NCBI RefSeq assembly: GCF_000003815.2
Contig: NC_049989.1
Coordinates: 15,206,058-15,270,057, forward strand
DNA length: 64,000 nucleotides
Reading direction: 5' to 3'
Origin: Branchiostoma floridae
Taxonomy: Eukaryota > Chordata > Leptocardii > Amphioxiformes > Branchiostomatidae
The notes under the pieces: generated by a model
Database searches by the model: none
What the model was told of the DNA's origin: nothing
What the model saw: only the letters and a program-made list of their open reading frames with translations
Shown: positions 50,118 to 61,820 of the stretch, piece by piece
How positions within the stretch are numbered: the stretch's first letter is position 1
Layout: every line of letters starts with the position of its first letter
Made by a program: the position numbers and the translations under genes

Positions 50118-50399
50118 TTTAAAGAAGTACTTTAGGTGTTTATTGAGGAGAAAAAAATATGTGTATGAATTTGTACGGTGTATGTAACGTTAGAGTCCAA
50201 GTGCTAAAAAAAGCAATACAAAATCTAATGCTATCCCCTCTGATATGTCATATCTTTCCATTGTATATGTGCATATGCACTTTTAGAAAGATTACTAATA
50301 TGCTAGATAATTATAGCCAAGCCAAAGGTATTTTGAAAACAGCAAACTATAAAAATGCATATAATTTCTCGAATTTTATACACCTTTTCATTCAGAAAG

Positions 50400-52420
50400 G
50401 GACGATCTGAAATAACTAAAAAGAAACTGTACAAAATTCTTGGTTCCTGATTGAAGTTGGCCCTTGTTTTGATTTTCTGTATTTCTTTTGGTATTTGCTA
50501 ACAGACAATTCTATAAATTTGACTTCTTACTTCATGATCTGTTAATCATGTTTAGTTTTGATGATTTTCAGCGTTATGATTTTCCTGGTGTAGTTTCAAT
50601 TGATTTCATTTGTTGTTAATATTTAGCTTTAATTATGTATGTTATGTTTCATTATCATTAAGATTATGTACATGACGTTTCATTAATACATAGTTTCTGA
50701 GGGGGAGCCATGAATCATTTGTTTTTAATTGTTGTATATGTGCTGAAATAAATAAATCCAAAATAAATCAAGTTTACATGCCCGGTGCAGAGAGACTCTA
50801 TCCATAAAGGGGAGGGGCTGCTAAATCGAATTGCCCATTCCCTACATGGTTAAGCCATGTCAAACAATCACTTAAAAACACATTTACCTACATTTCAAAC
50901 CTCAAGTTTTTACCCCCACTGCAAAGCTGGATTTGTTAGGTTTGTTTTGGTTCAAAAAGCCCGAGTTCAACTCCGGCATTTTAACGAGCTACAGCCAGAT
51001 GATTGTCATGATGTCAGGATTGCACCCCCTCCCCTAATGGATCAGTCCATGTGCCAGTCATGAATATGAAGGTCACTCATAGGTCAAAGCATGCCAAAGG
51101 TCACAATTTTTGGCAAGATTTTAAAAATATACATGCTTCAGTCACTCTTGCAGAAATATAGACCTTTGTCACCGAAATTTGCCCAGGGAAAAAAATTATC
51201 TAAAAGAAACAGGCTAAGGGTAGGCACCGGGCACTTTCTGCGCAGCTCCGGAAAACAACTCCCTCCCCTAAACTTCCTTAAGACACATCCACCACTGGGG
51301 AATACAAACAAACAGGCAGGGTTAACTTACAGGTCTCAAGGACGCGTGTGTTTGTGTGTGTGATTGCATGTATGCGTGTCTGTATGTGTATATGTGTGTT
51401 TGCATGTGTGTCTGTACATGTGGTGCGCATATATATATGTGGTTGCACGCATACATGCACGTGTTAGGTTGGGCAGGAAGTTCCAATCTGTGATTGTTCA
51501 CTCAAAGTAGGAAAGGTAAAAGGTACGACAGCTGTGGCTACCCTGGGTCTGGGCAAAAAACAGTCCTACAGCTACCGAGTACCTGGTTCAAAGTCTGATT
51601 CAAGAGAAAGGGAGTAGTACAAATGTACATGTATTTGTATGCAAAGTGGATGTTACATGAAAAAAGTCTGGGGACAGCAAACACCTGATTCCAGCTTATC
51701 TAGTAGTGCTATCGTTAAATATCATGTTTATTGTGTTAAACGGATTAAGTAACAAGACTGTAAATTTAACATTAGAGTAGGTCTCACTGCGAATCTTAAG
51801 TAAAGTTATCTTTATTGAAAACTTCATATCTATCTGTCTATGGGTCCATACTCTAAGACTCTTTGCTTGAAAAGGAAAAGTTTTGATGACTTCTGACTAA
51901 CTTCCCGACATGTTAAGAAATTTACAGCAACTTAATTTTCTGTTTCATTTGTTAAAATAATACGTAATTTCTACAACACTGAATAAAGAGTACGCAGTCA
52001 GGTGTAAAAAGGTAATGTGGACGATGTCCAGTATCATATAGGTCTTACGTTTTAAGCAATTGTTCACTGACTAGTCGACTTTAACCTAAGTCGACTTTAA
52101 CACTAAGCGCTATGTCAAATCAGACGAACGCAGCGACGCCGCCAACGTTAGCGTGCCGGAGCTTCAAGGTGGCATCTCACTGCGCCTCACTGCGGGATTC
52201 GAAGATTACTCGACGAATTTCAGATAAAGAACGAATTTTCTTATGTTTTGTGCATTTTGTTGTCTTCTAAGTCATACTTTTACGTATTACGCAATATCTA
52301 GATTATAACAAATCGGCGAGAATATATAGCACAACAGTACCGCAGTGAACAAACTCCGCAATGTCGCTATGGTGCCCCAAGTGCAGTGAGATAGGTCAGT
52401 AACCTCTTAACCGACCGGGA
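50400..52420. other. Gene-free stretch between F and G
   Basis: Holds a possible LINE 3' tail ending AAATAAATAAATCC near 50740-50765, which recurs in part at about 59790-59980. It also holds the CACATCCACCACTGG..AGGCAGGGTTAACTTAC junction word (51287-51330) seen beside both inverted exon-1 remnants, and a GT-rich tract to about 51460. No gene seen. Confidence 0.45.
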
Positions 52421-52428
52421 AACGAGGG

Positions 52429-52441
52429 TGACCTTTGTCCC
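52429..52441 (-). promoter_or_regulatory. DR1 site upstream of gene G
   Basis: The minus strand reads GGGACAAAGGTCA, identical to gene B, 154 nt before the leader donor. Confidence 0.45.
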
Positions 52442-52519
52442 AGAGCTGAATACATTGCGACACCACAACCAGAGAGTGAACGGCGTCACTTGGGCTCAAT
52501 CCATACAGTCGACGTTATT

Positions 52520-52595
52520 GGTAGATTGCCGTGAGACATGCCTATTAGATCACTGAGGACCACCTAGCGGGCGCTTTCTCTCTTCTGTACGTGAG
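52520..52595 (+). other. Non-coding leader exon segment of gene G
   Basis: Ends ACGTGAG|GTAAGG (GT at 52596). It would splice to the acceptor at 53448-53449. Confidence 0.5.
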
Positions 52596-53992
52596 GTAAG
52601 GCAGTAGAGCTACCCCCAGTGAACCTAACTGGCCACACTTGTCACCGGACTGCGTCGCTCAGAAGGGGCTGTGTACGTGACTAATCAGTATACTAACAGT
52701 ATGTCTAGCCCTGATCATATACGTTACGGACTATTCGTCATTCTGGTGAGGCTAAAAGTAAAGTAACATGTATATTAAAGAAGATACGAGTACAGGTGGA
52801 TATGATCTTGCCTTTTAGTGATGTAATACAAACTGAATGGATAGGTGAGTGGGCTATTTTCTGGCTGTATATAGATCAAACATGGTGGATTTCTCTAACT
52901 GCCTCCTATCGCACACCGTTAGCGTCTAAAGTCTAAGTCTAACTGGGTGGGTGTCGTGCATACACGCAAGAGGGCGGAACTACTAGTACTTTCTGAAAAA
53001 AATCTTCTCTGTGTTTGGAAGGTTGCCTATGCGACGCCTTTGGATTAAGCAAGATTCGGCGCAAACGGTTGTGGTTAATCTTAGATGTAAGGGAATTTGT
53101 TTTAAGGAAACTTGTTGGTTTGGCTACGTGTGGACAAGCTCTGACAGCCGGAAATCGAGTAAGTTAATATTAAAGCAACACCTTTGTATGACGACGCATA
53201 GAATTTGATTCGCCGCGGTGCTCTTGTGCAAGCAAATGTTAAGACAAAGGTACAGTGCAATTGGGGCACTTGGGAGAAGTAAACGGTGAGTTTTACTGCA
53301 TATACGTAATTTCTATACACATACTAGTGTAAACAGTATACCACAGAACAAGATTTTATTCGACCGCTCCATTGATTTTACGCAAAGTCTGAGAAGCAAC
53401 AAATTAGATGGGTGTGGACTAAAGTGAAGACGTCTTTCTTCTACTACAGTCCTGCCTAAAATGGGCCAGAGAGCGTCAAAGGCAGCAAAACCGGCCAGGT
53501 CCGGGAGTTTGACCGAAGGACAAAGAAGGGAAGACGAAGGGCAAAGTCCGCCACACCAAACGAGATCGCGTTCGGAAGAGACTAAAGAACTGGGAGAAAT
53601 GTTGTTGAAACAAACAACGCCTTGGGCAACACGGACAATGATGCACATACAAACTTTGCTCCTAGAGACTGCAACGAGGATGAGGAAGAGGTCGAGAGGC
53701 CCATAGCCACTGAAGTCGATCTTCATCAAGAATCCGATGACATGGCACTGGCGGGTGCTCAGAGTAGAGAAACTCAAGTCTTAGACGGCGGGCATGAATG
53801 CTACAACGACGGAGACATTGTGGCGTTCTCAGAAACAGGTAGAGAAAAATATATTCCATATTCATTTCATTTCATGACAATATTTGTCCTTCCACATATA
53901 CAGTATGTGTAGTTATACATTATATATTAGAACACTATAGACAGACGTGAACTACATGACTAAGTAGACCTGCGTTTCTGTGTTTTGTACAG

Positions 53993-54115
53993 AAAATGCG
54001 GTGAACCAAATGACAAACTCAAGTCAAGTGAGCGGCCAAGGCAACAAGGTCATTAACATCGGACCCCATTCCACCGTCACTATCTTTGACGGAACATCGG
54101 ATGAACCTAGCACAG
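53993..54115 (+). other. RHIM-like exon 2 of gene G
   Basis: A 123-nt exon. Peptide includes QVSGQGNKVINIGPHSTVTI. The motif stays intact although exon 1 is shifted. Confidence 0.75.
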
Positions 54116-54219
54116 GTGAGCGCTTGATAAAAATGGTTACTGATGGATCCACAAATCAAGCAATAGTCAGAAAATAATCAAAAATGTGAATCTAAGGAGT
54201 CATTAAGGTCATTTAGGTA

Positions 54220-54345
54220 TAGTAGAAAGAGCAGAGGGCCTAAAATTGTACCTTGCGGAACTCCAAGTGTGACCTTGACGGCTTAATATTTCCGCCATCA
54301 AATACAACCCTCTGTGTTCACTCCGCAAGGAAGAAATGTCATTAC
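54220..54345 (-). mobile_element. Fossil reverse-transcriptase fragment in intron 2 of G
   Basis: Homologous to the fragments in B, C, D and F. Confidence 0.55.
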
Positions 54346-55639
54346 ACTACTTAGACACTAAATAACATCCAGATTTAGCGAAAGTACTTCTACCATGTAG
54401 CCAAAAGACTCCTACCACATGTAATGAAGCAACTTGTCATGTAGCCAAACGTACTGTACTGTAAAGGATTAAACTGACAATGTAGCGAATCTACTTAGGA
54501 CCCCTGCAATGTATAACCCATCGTCAATTTCTTTCAATTTCTTTTTTAGGTCCCAACATTGACAGTCCCTCAGAAGATTTCCCCCTCGCCCAATGTCAAG
54601 ATTCACTTAAGTCGTATTTCAAGTCAAGACTGAGCTACCTTCACCCTCTAGCGTGGAATGAAACTTTCACCATGAAGATTGAGGACATCTTCACGACTGT
54701 AGACCTCGTGTCGCGAACACAACAAGGAGGAAACATTGAACGGCGCGCCCTTCCCTCTACTGTCGACGCTTTGACTGCCAGACTCAATTGTCCCCAGCCC
54801 CGGCGCATTTTGATCGAAGGTAACGCAGGGATAGGGAAGACGACCGAAGTTTCTAAACTCGCTTTTGACTGGGCCGAGGGGCGGTCTCCAGTTCTGGAAA
54901 AGTATGATCTGGTTTTCCCGATCGCACTGCGGACGGTTGGCGAGTCCCAGTCCCTCACAGAGTGTATCTTCGACCAACTCCTGCCAGAAGACGTGCCGTT
55001 CCAAGAGTCGGACGTAGAAACGTACTTGAAGGGGAATGACCGAGTCTTGATCATTCTCGACGGCTTCGACGAGTGGGCCAGGCATGAAGAACATGACGTC
55101 ACCAAACTTCTGACTGGTAGGCACTCCATTTTAAAACTAGATTTCCATGACTCGATACCTTCACCAAATGATTATATCTTTTACAACTGCTGTATTAATT
55201 TTGTTTGTCATTATGTATGCAAATAAGGTTCTCATATGCATGAATTACATAATTTGGTCATCTTCTCCACCAAACATTGGACATACGCAATCTATCTTAA
55301 GAAAGAAGGCTTTTATCGCATTATCTGATAATTTATGCGAATTTTGGCCTCAATTGCATAATCAATGTTCAACGATGTTCACCTGTACATAGCTTCCAAA
55401 TGCTACAAGTAAGAAGTTCCTGTCATTAATGACAATGCCACTATAGCATTTTCAAATTAATCATGCAAATTAGGTCTTTATTTTGCATAATATATATCTA
55501 TCAATATTCTTCTCTTTCACAGTTACAAATGTCACATGTTGCAGTGGTCCTAGAATTAAACTAGGCGTGTTTAGACAAGATCCTTATTAATTATGCAAAT
55601 TATATTCCAATTTTCATAGTTAATATGGAATTACATGAG

Positions 55640-56245
55640 CCATCACTTAAGGTATCCACATATCGAAAATCATCACAATCCGTCAACCCCTTCTTGAGTT
55701 ATTCCCTTTGAAAGTCTGACACTAAACCTGCCCTGCCCTGCAGTTCCAATAGCCGCTAGGGGGCCCAAACCTATACCACTTACTATCGGCATCTAGAGCT
55801 GTCTACCACTAAAAATTATAGCCGTAGTATGTCCAGAACTCTAGATATCGAACCCAGAAGTTCCGCTGCAGTACCATAACAAACCACTAGGGGGGCCAAA
55901 ATCTAATCGTTTTCAGGCCTCATCAAGACCTACACACATACCAAAATTCAAATATCAACACAATCCATCCTGGCGTTCTCAAGTTATGCTGGTCTTCTAC
56001 AAACATAGATACATAAAAGCAAACATACAAACGCTACCCAAAACATAACCTTCTCGGCGAACGTAATGATCGTCTAACGCTAGTTGACCTTTATCTGAGG
56101 GGTAACCTATATCCATTTTTTATACAGGGCATTTAGGGATATCAACTCGACGGACGGTGCTTTTTAACAATTCAATTTGATATCGCCAAATACCCTTCTT
56201 TATAATCAACGGATAAAGGTTCCCCTGTTGATAAATGTGAAGTGT
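55640..56245. repeat. Repeat and MITE in intron 3 of G
   Basis: About 55640-56085 is a long member of the dispersed repeat family also seen in intron 4 (CACAATCCATCC, CTCGGCGAACGTAAT). It is followed by the same palindromic MITE as in intron 3 of C (about 56070-56245). The part before it, 55130-55640, is AT-rich with no gene seen. Confidence 0.55.
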
Positions 56246-58424
56246 CGTTAGCACATATATTACAACATGATATGAATGCGTGTCCTGACCCTTTGCAAAC
56301 CATTGTTCTAAACAGGAAATATGAAATATCAGCATTGCTGAAACTTAGTGTATATCCTCCCCTTCCTTTCAGGTAAGGTTCTCCGAGACTGTTGCCTGTT
56401 GGTGACCACCAGACCTTCCCACACCCCTCAGCTGCAGAGTCTGATGTGTCCGGACACACAGGTGGAGATCACGGGCTTCAGTCAGGACAACATCCGCACT
56501 TACGTCCATAGGTTCTTCACGGGAGACGAGGCCAAGGCAGCTGCCTTAGTCAGCCAAATGGACTCCTCCCTAATCCCCACAGGCATTCTGGCAACACCAA
56601 TACTGCTTTTGTTGACCTGCATGATGTGGGAAGAGAAGCAGGATTTGGTGTTTGGAGGTCGAATCTTTCCCCTTTATGATGAGCTAATTTCCTTCACCAT
56701 AAGGCGACATTGCGTTAGGAACAACATTGTTTCTGACCAAGGTATTCCTGACAACATTAGAGACGCACTCTTGTGTGCCGGGGCCCTTGCTTTCAATGGC
56801 TTGTTGGAGAACAATCTAGTATATAGCAAAGGCGACGTTGCCAAGTATTGTGGTGAAGACAGTTTGCAGGAGCTTGTGTTGTTGGGGATCCTTCATAGAC
56901 AAGAAAGTCCCTCCAGACTCAACCCTTCTGCCCAGTTTTCCTTCTCCCACAAGACGATGCAGGAGTATTTCGCAGGGTTGTATTTCGCAAAAAGGCTTCA
57001 GGACGAGACAACAGAAAAGTCCATTCTGAACACATACCTGACAACGGCTCAAAGTGTGCGTGACTTGGAAAACGTCATCATGTTTGCTTGTGCGAAGTTA
57101 GGGCGTGAAGCAGATGTTATATTGGCTCACCTTGTCAAACTCCACCAAGAGGAGGTAGAACATTTGTCTGATACCTCCAGTGGTGGGTATCCACACTACA
57201 TGGAGTATTTTCTATATTCTAAATGTCGGATTGCAGGGAATGAAGGAGAGTTTTTTAGTCCTTCTAAGTTAGCTTTCTTTCACCTCCAGACATACATGGA
57301 GATCGCATTGTTGTGCTTCTACGAGAGTGGTTGTCTCTCGCAGGTAGAAAACATCTTTCTAATCAAATGTGTTATTCACTTTTCAAATGTAGGCCCTCAT
57401 GTTTACAACGCCTTGGAACATGTTCTGAAGAACATTCCACCTCGATCCCTTAGAAATGTAACAACCCTCAGGTTGATGGGTACCACGGATTGTTTTGTCA
57501 GTCCTGTCATTGACTGCCTGAGGATGATGAATTTGTCTGAGTTGGACCTTTATCGTGCTTGTCTTGGAGGTCATGACCCCAACACAGGACCTTGTGCCCG
57601 CCTGGCACAACAGCTGCCTTACCTAACAAGTTTGAGGAAGCTTGTGTTGTGTTTGAACAATCTTTTCTGCTCAGATCTACTTGTATTATTACCTTCCTTG
57701 AAGATGTTGGTGGACCTTGAATGGTTGAACCTCTTTGGTAACAAACTAGCAGGTTGTGGAAAGGAAATCTCAGAACTGCCGTGCTCCTTACGGAACCTCA
57801 AAGTCCTGAACGTGTATGAGTGCAAACTTAGCCTGGATGATGTTCTACAAATAGGTAAGGGCATAATCTTATTCACCTCATTGTTTTACATCGATACTTT
57901 TCTATAATTCCTTATTCATGTACCACTTCCTTGGTATGAAATTGATGAAACTTGTTGTGTACTGATCAAAACTACTTAATAACCCTCCCAATTAGTAATT
58001 TTATATCATTGGAATGCAGATAATATAAAAAGTAGCCTCTTACTTACATAATTCATACCACATGTAAAATCACATGTTGAATAACAAATATCCTTTTTCT
58101 TCTTGCGATGTTTGCTCATTAAGTATGTTTCAAAATTTACATTGACTGTTTCCAAGTATCATCCTAAGTGTCAAGACAATCCATCCAAGCCTCCTAGAGT
58201 TATGTTAACAGAAGGATAGACACACACAAACATGAACAGTCCAGACAACATAAGTCATAACATTCTTGGCTAAGGTTCTAATACTGTTGTTTTCAATTTA
58301 ACACACAGCTACTGCAGTAGTGCAGTACTGCCCAAAGATGGAAGACTTTGAGTGGAGAGGCAATATGACAGTTCAGAAGGACAAAAGGAAAGTTCGGGAC
58401 GTTCTCAGGGGTTTAAAGTCATGA

Positions 58425-61400
58425 CCTATAGGAGTTCACGAAAGTCCGCTGTCAGGTATGTGGTGTCATTCAATGGGTATGTAGCCTGAAATGTACATGT
58501 ATGTAATTGAAATTACAGCACAGATCATCCAAAACTGTACCTCCAAGCAAGGCTCTGGCTTGTTTTGGATGACATTTCAGACGCTTTGTCATCCTACTCT
58601 GAACTATTCTGTCATGTTTTTCAACATAAAAACATATAGCCAAAGCTTCTAGATGTACAAGTAAATAGTATTGTAAATATTGGGTTCAACTTGATGAATG
58701 TTTTCTATGTTGTTTATGGTACTGTTAAGAAGTCCAGGAAAGTGTGCCGTTGGGAACACCACTGATGGACTTTCCGTAATGAAACCTCATAAAGGTCCCC
58801 GATAACTATTTTACATCTGTACATTTTGCAGCCAACACTACCTAACAGCCACGTTATTTCAACATGTACTTTCCTCCAGGAACAGTTACTCATGGTGGGC
58901 CCGGAGCTCCCTCCTCATCAGGCTCCTACACACCAAGGCAACTTCGAAATCCAAACACTAACCAAGGACGTTATATAACATCCTTGCACTAAATTAGTCT
59001 TGCACTAAATGTTTTCTGCTGTTGAATAGGCTGTTATCACTTATGTACATTTGAATTACGAATCATTTAAGTCATCTGGGGTGACAGATGTTGAAGTCAA
59101 GGTCCTCATCTACTTCGGTGGACGAACATTGTAATCATCGTATCTGAGTCATTGAATACCCTTACCGTTTTTGCCATGTCATTTCTGTAACAGAAGACGA
59201 GAACTCAAGGAAACCAAAGACAAATAAGTTCTTCCTGTTGTAAATGGTACATTTGTTGACAAAAAATCACAGACATTTAGCTGATGTTTTGATCAGATCT
59301 GCAATGTTTTGGAATCAAAATGTTTTCCATGAACTATCAGAGTTCTCACCATGCTCTTATGATACTGGAATAAGTATATATTACTATCATTAGCTAGTCT
59401 GCATATACATAGTGACTTTGTATAAGGATAGGACTGTATGTAAACTTGAACTGTAAAGATAGCCCTTGTATTGGTAACTTTTCACTAGATAAAATTGCAA
59501 ATAACAGCTGAACAGTACTGGACTATCAAATAATGAAGAAAAACAGCAAATATTTGAGACAAACTTTTGTCAAGGGAGTCATTGAAAACTGAAATGGAAG
59601 GTACGTTATAAAAACGGCAAACTATAAAAATGCATATAATCTGTCGAATTTTATACTCATTTTCCTGTCTTATTTGCATGGTTTTAAAGAAATGTTCGAT
59701 TTGAGATATCTAAGAATTGTAGAAAGTTCTTGGATCCCAGTTGAAGTGTTGTCCCTTGCTTTGATTTTCTGTATTTCCTTTGGTATTTGCTAACAGATAA
59801 ATTCGACTTATCTCGAGCTCTTTATGATTATGTTTAGTTTTGATCATTTGCAGCATTATTATGATTTTCTTGGTGTAGTTTCAATTAATGTCATTTGTTG
59901 TTATTATTTAGCTTTAATTATGTATATTATGTTTCATTATCATTAAGATTATGTACATTACGTTTCATTGATACCTTTTTCACTTTATAGGCTTGTACTT
60001 AAGCCATTTCACATAATAAACATGATATTTTAAGTCAGATAGGCTGGAACTAGGTGTTTGCCGGCCCCAGACTTTTTTTACATCCAACAACACTAAATGA
60101 AGAGTATACACAGTCAGGTGTCAAACAGTGTTTAATATTCACCCAAATTCTTCCATGCATTCCAAACAGAACCCAGCTCTTTCCATACTCCATCAGCTAA
60201 TTATTATTTCTCTAGACACCAAAAAATATCTAACAATCTATATCATTTCTCTCACAATAATACATTTCTCTTAAACCTTATTTCATTTCTAGAATTCTCC
60301 AGTTAACAATGAACCACCAAACAAGTTAATGCGAACCGTAGTAACTTACCATAGCATGAGCGTTGAGACTAATACCCAAGCAGATGTTGGGTGGAAAACT
60401 GTACTCTTTACTGAGTTGCCAGGCTTCTCTGACAGCCACTACCTGTCAGTCAGAAAATGATACCATCTTCCACCTCAAGATCTGATAGTTTACCTTTAAG
60501 AATAACTACAAAGTCTGTACAACAGACTTTCTCTTTGCTATCTCGTCTTCTTTTTTTGCTTGCTATGTTGCTGAAGGGTTTTCCGTTTCTGACATTTTTT
60601 GGGGGTGTGAAGTCAAAGTTTCCCTGTTTACAGTTGTAAATGTGATGATGGTGATTGAAAAGAAATGAAAAGGGAATCAAAAATAGAACATCATTAGTAA
60701 TGGGATAGAGATCAAATAAATAAACACAAATTTGTGAAAGTTGCAAACAAAAAACCCACGTAAAGACCCCACCTCAAGAAAAAACCAAAGAATTTGCCCT
60801 AACATACATGTAGATGGCACTTGACCAGTAAGAAGACGATCCAAACTATTTCCTTTGGAACATCCTCTGTGCACAAAGGTTCAAGAGTCGGTCTTAAAAC
60901 AACCAACCAAGAATCGAAAATTGGATTCCAACTGTCATGCACCAGAAGAGATCTATGCAAAAGCCAAGCACTCTTACATGGGATCATGATTCCATGAATA
61001 CATAATTCACAGTCAAAGTTATATTGCGAGGTATCAAATCCTAAAATAAATAGGACAACACTGCCAAAAATCAACAAAATTCTCCTCGTAATTCCATACG
61101 CGCCTTTCCTAGAATCACATCGCTACCAACCCTGCGGACAAAAACCTACATCTGAATGGAAATCGTCATTTTGCGCATGTAGGACGAAAAAAACAACTCA
61201 AACTTGCATATGTTAAACATGGACACCAAGACTGTTAAACAGACAGTTGTCTACATGGTTGCTAAGGCATGAACAGTTCTAGTGAACAATACTACATGTA
61301 CATGTTCATCTATCTATCCTCTTTCTACAAATCTATACGTTTTCTTTCACCTAGCAGCAAAGCTCAAATATGTGGCTTACACCAGTTCGAAGCGAGGAAT

Positions 61401-61480
61401 AGCTCCCTAACATTTTGCAAAGCTACCTATATGCACATTACAGACAGGTGTGTCAGGTCTGCTTATGCCAAATTTCTTAA
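58425..61480. other. End of the array and gene-free stretch
   Basis: The 3' UTR donor of G is at 58455/58456 and the acceptor at 58878-58879. Array homology fades after about 59.6 kb. I find no exon, RNA gene or element that I can support between 60.0 and 61.48 kb. Confidence 0.5.
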
Positions 61481-61487
61481 CCATCCT

Positions 61488-61815
61488 CAGGGTTGGACAA
61501 GTCCACTAGCCCTATTGTCCCGGGCAAGTGAAAATGTTGTTCGGGCAAGTGCATGTCCAACCCCACTAGCCCGATCGGACAAGTAAGATTTTTCCATGGG
61601 TGAGATTTTGATACACTGTAACTTTTCAGTCATGGTGTCAAGCATTGGTAAACACAGAAAAATAGAGTCAATGATAAAAGAATTCCATTGTTGGAAGGGA
61701 AAATACACAGAAAAAATGTCATTTGAATTCCGGGCAAGTGAAAAGTTGGTTTGGGCAAGTGGATTTTTTGTGTACTTGCCCGATAGGACAAATTTTGAAA
61801 ACTTGTCCAACCCTG
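61488..61815. mobile_element. TIR element (MITE)
   Basis: Ends CAGGGTTGGACAAGT and ACTTGTCCAACCCTG are inverted, with ATCCT directly repeated outside (61483-61487 and 61816-61820). Interior repeats CGGGCAAGTG-type words. No coding capacity. Confidence 0.75.
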
Positions 61816-61820
61816 ATCCT

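Larger units (their letters stand above)
53461..58424 (+). pseudogene. NLR gene G, frameshift in exon 1
   Basis: Coding exons: 53461-53838, 53993-54115, 54550-55116, 56373-57854 and 58309-58424. It starts MGQRASKA (myristoylation-type). Near 53592-53598 the paralog word GGGGCAAATG reads GGGAGAAATG with one base missing. The frame then stops at TAG 53704-53706 after 81 codons. The original frame resumes as ALGNTDNDAHTNFAP and stays open to the exon end. Exon 1 is 378 nt, so it is out of phase by exactly the lost base. Exons 2 to 5 look intact: VINIGPHSTVTI, GNAGIGKTTE, LIILDGFDEW, FSHKTMQEYFAGLYF and LRRs. A product starting at an exon-3 Met (MKIED) would keep NACHT-LRR but lose leader and RHIM-like motif. 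Exon 4 is almost identical to that of B. Confidence 0.85.

Noticed and set aside
60450-60746. Minus-strand frame of 98 codons
   Set aside because: Low-complexity, no splice context, no family resemblance.
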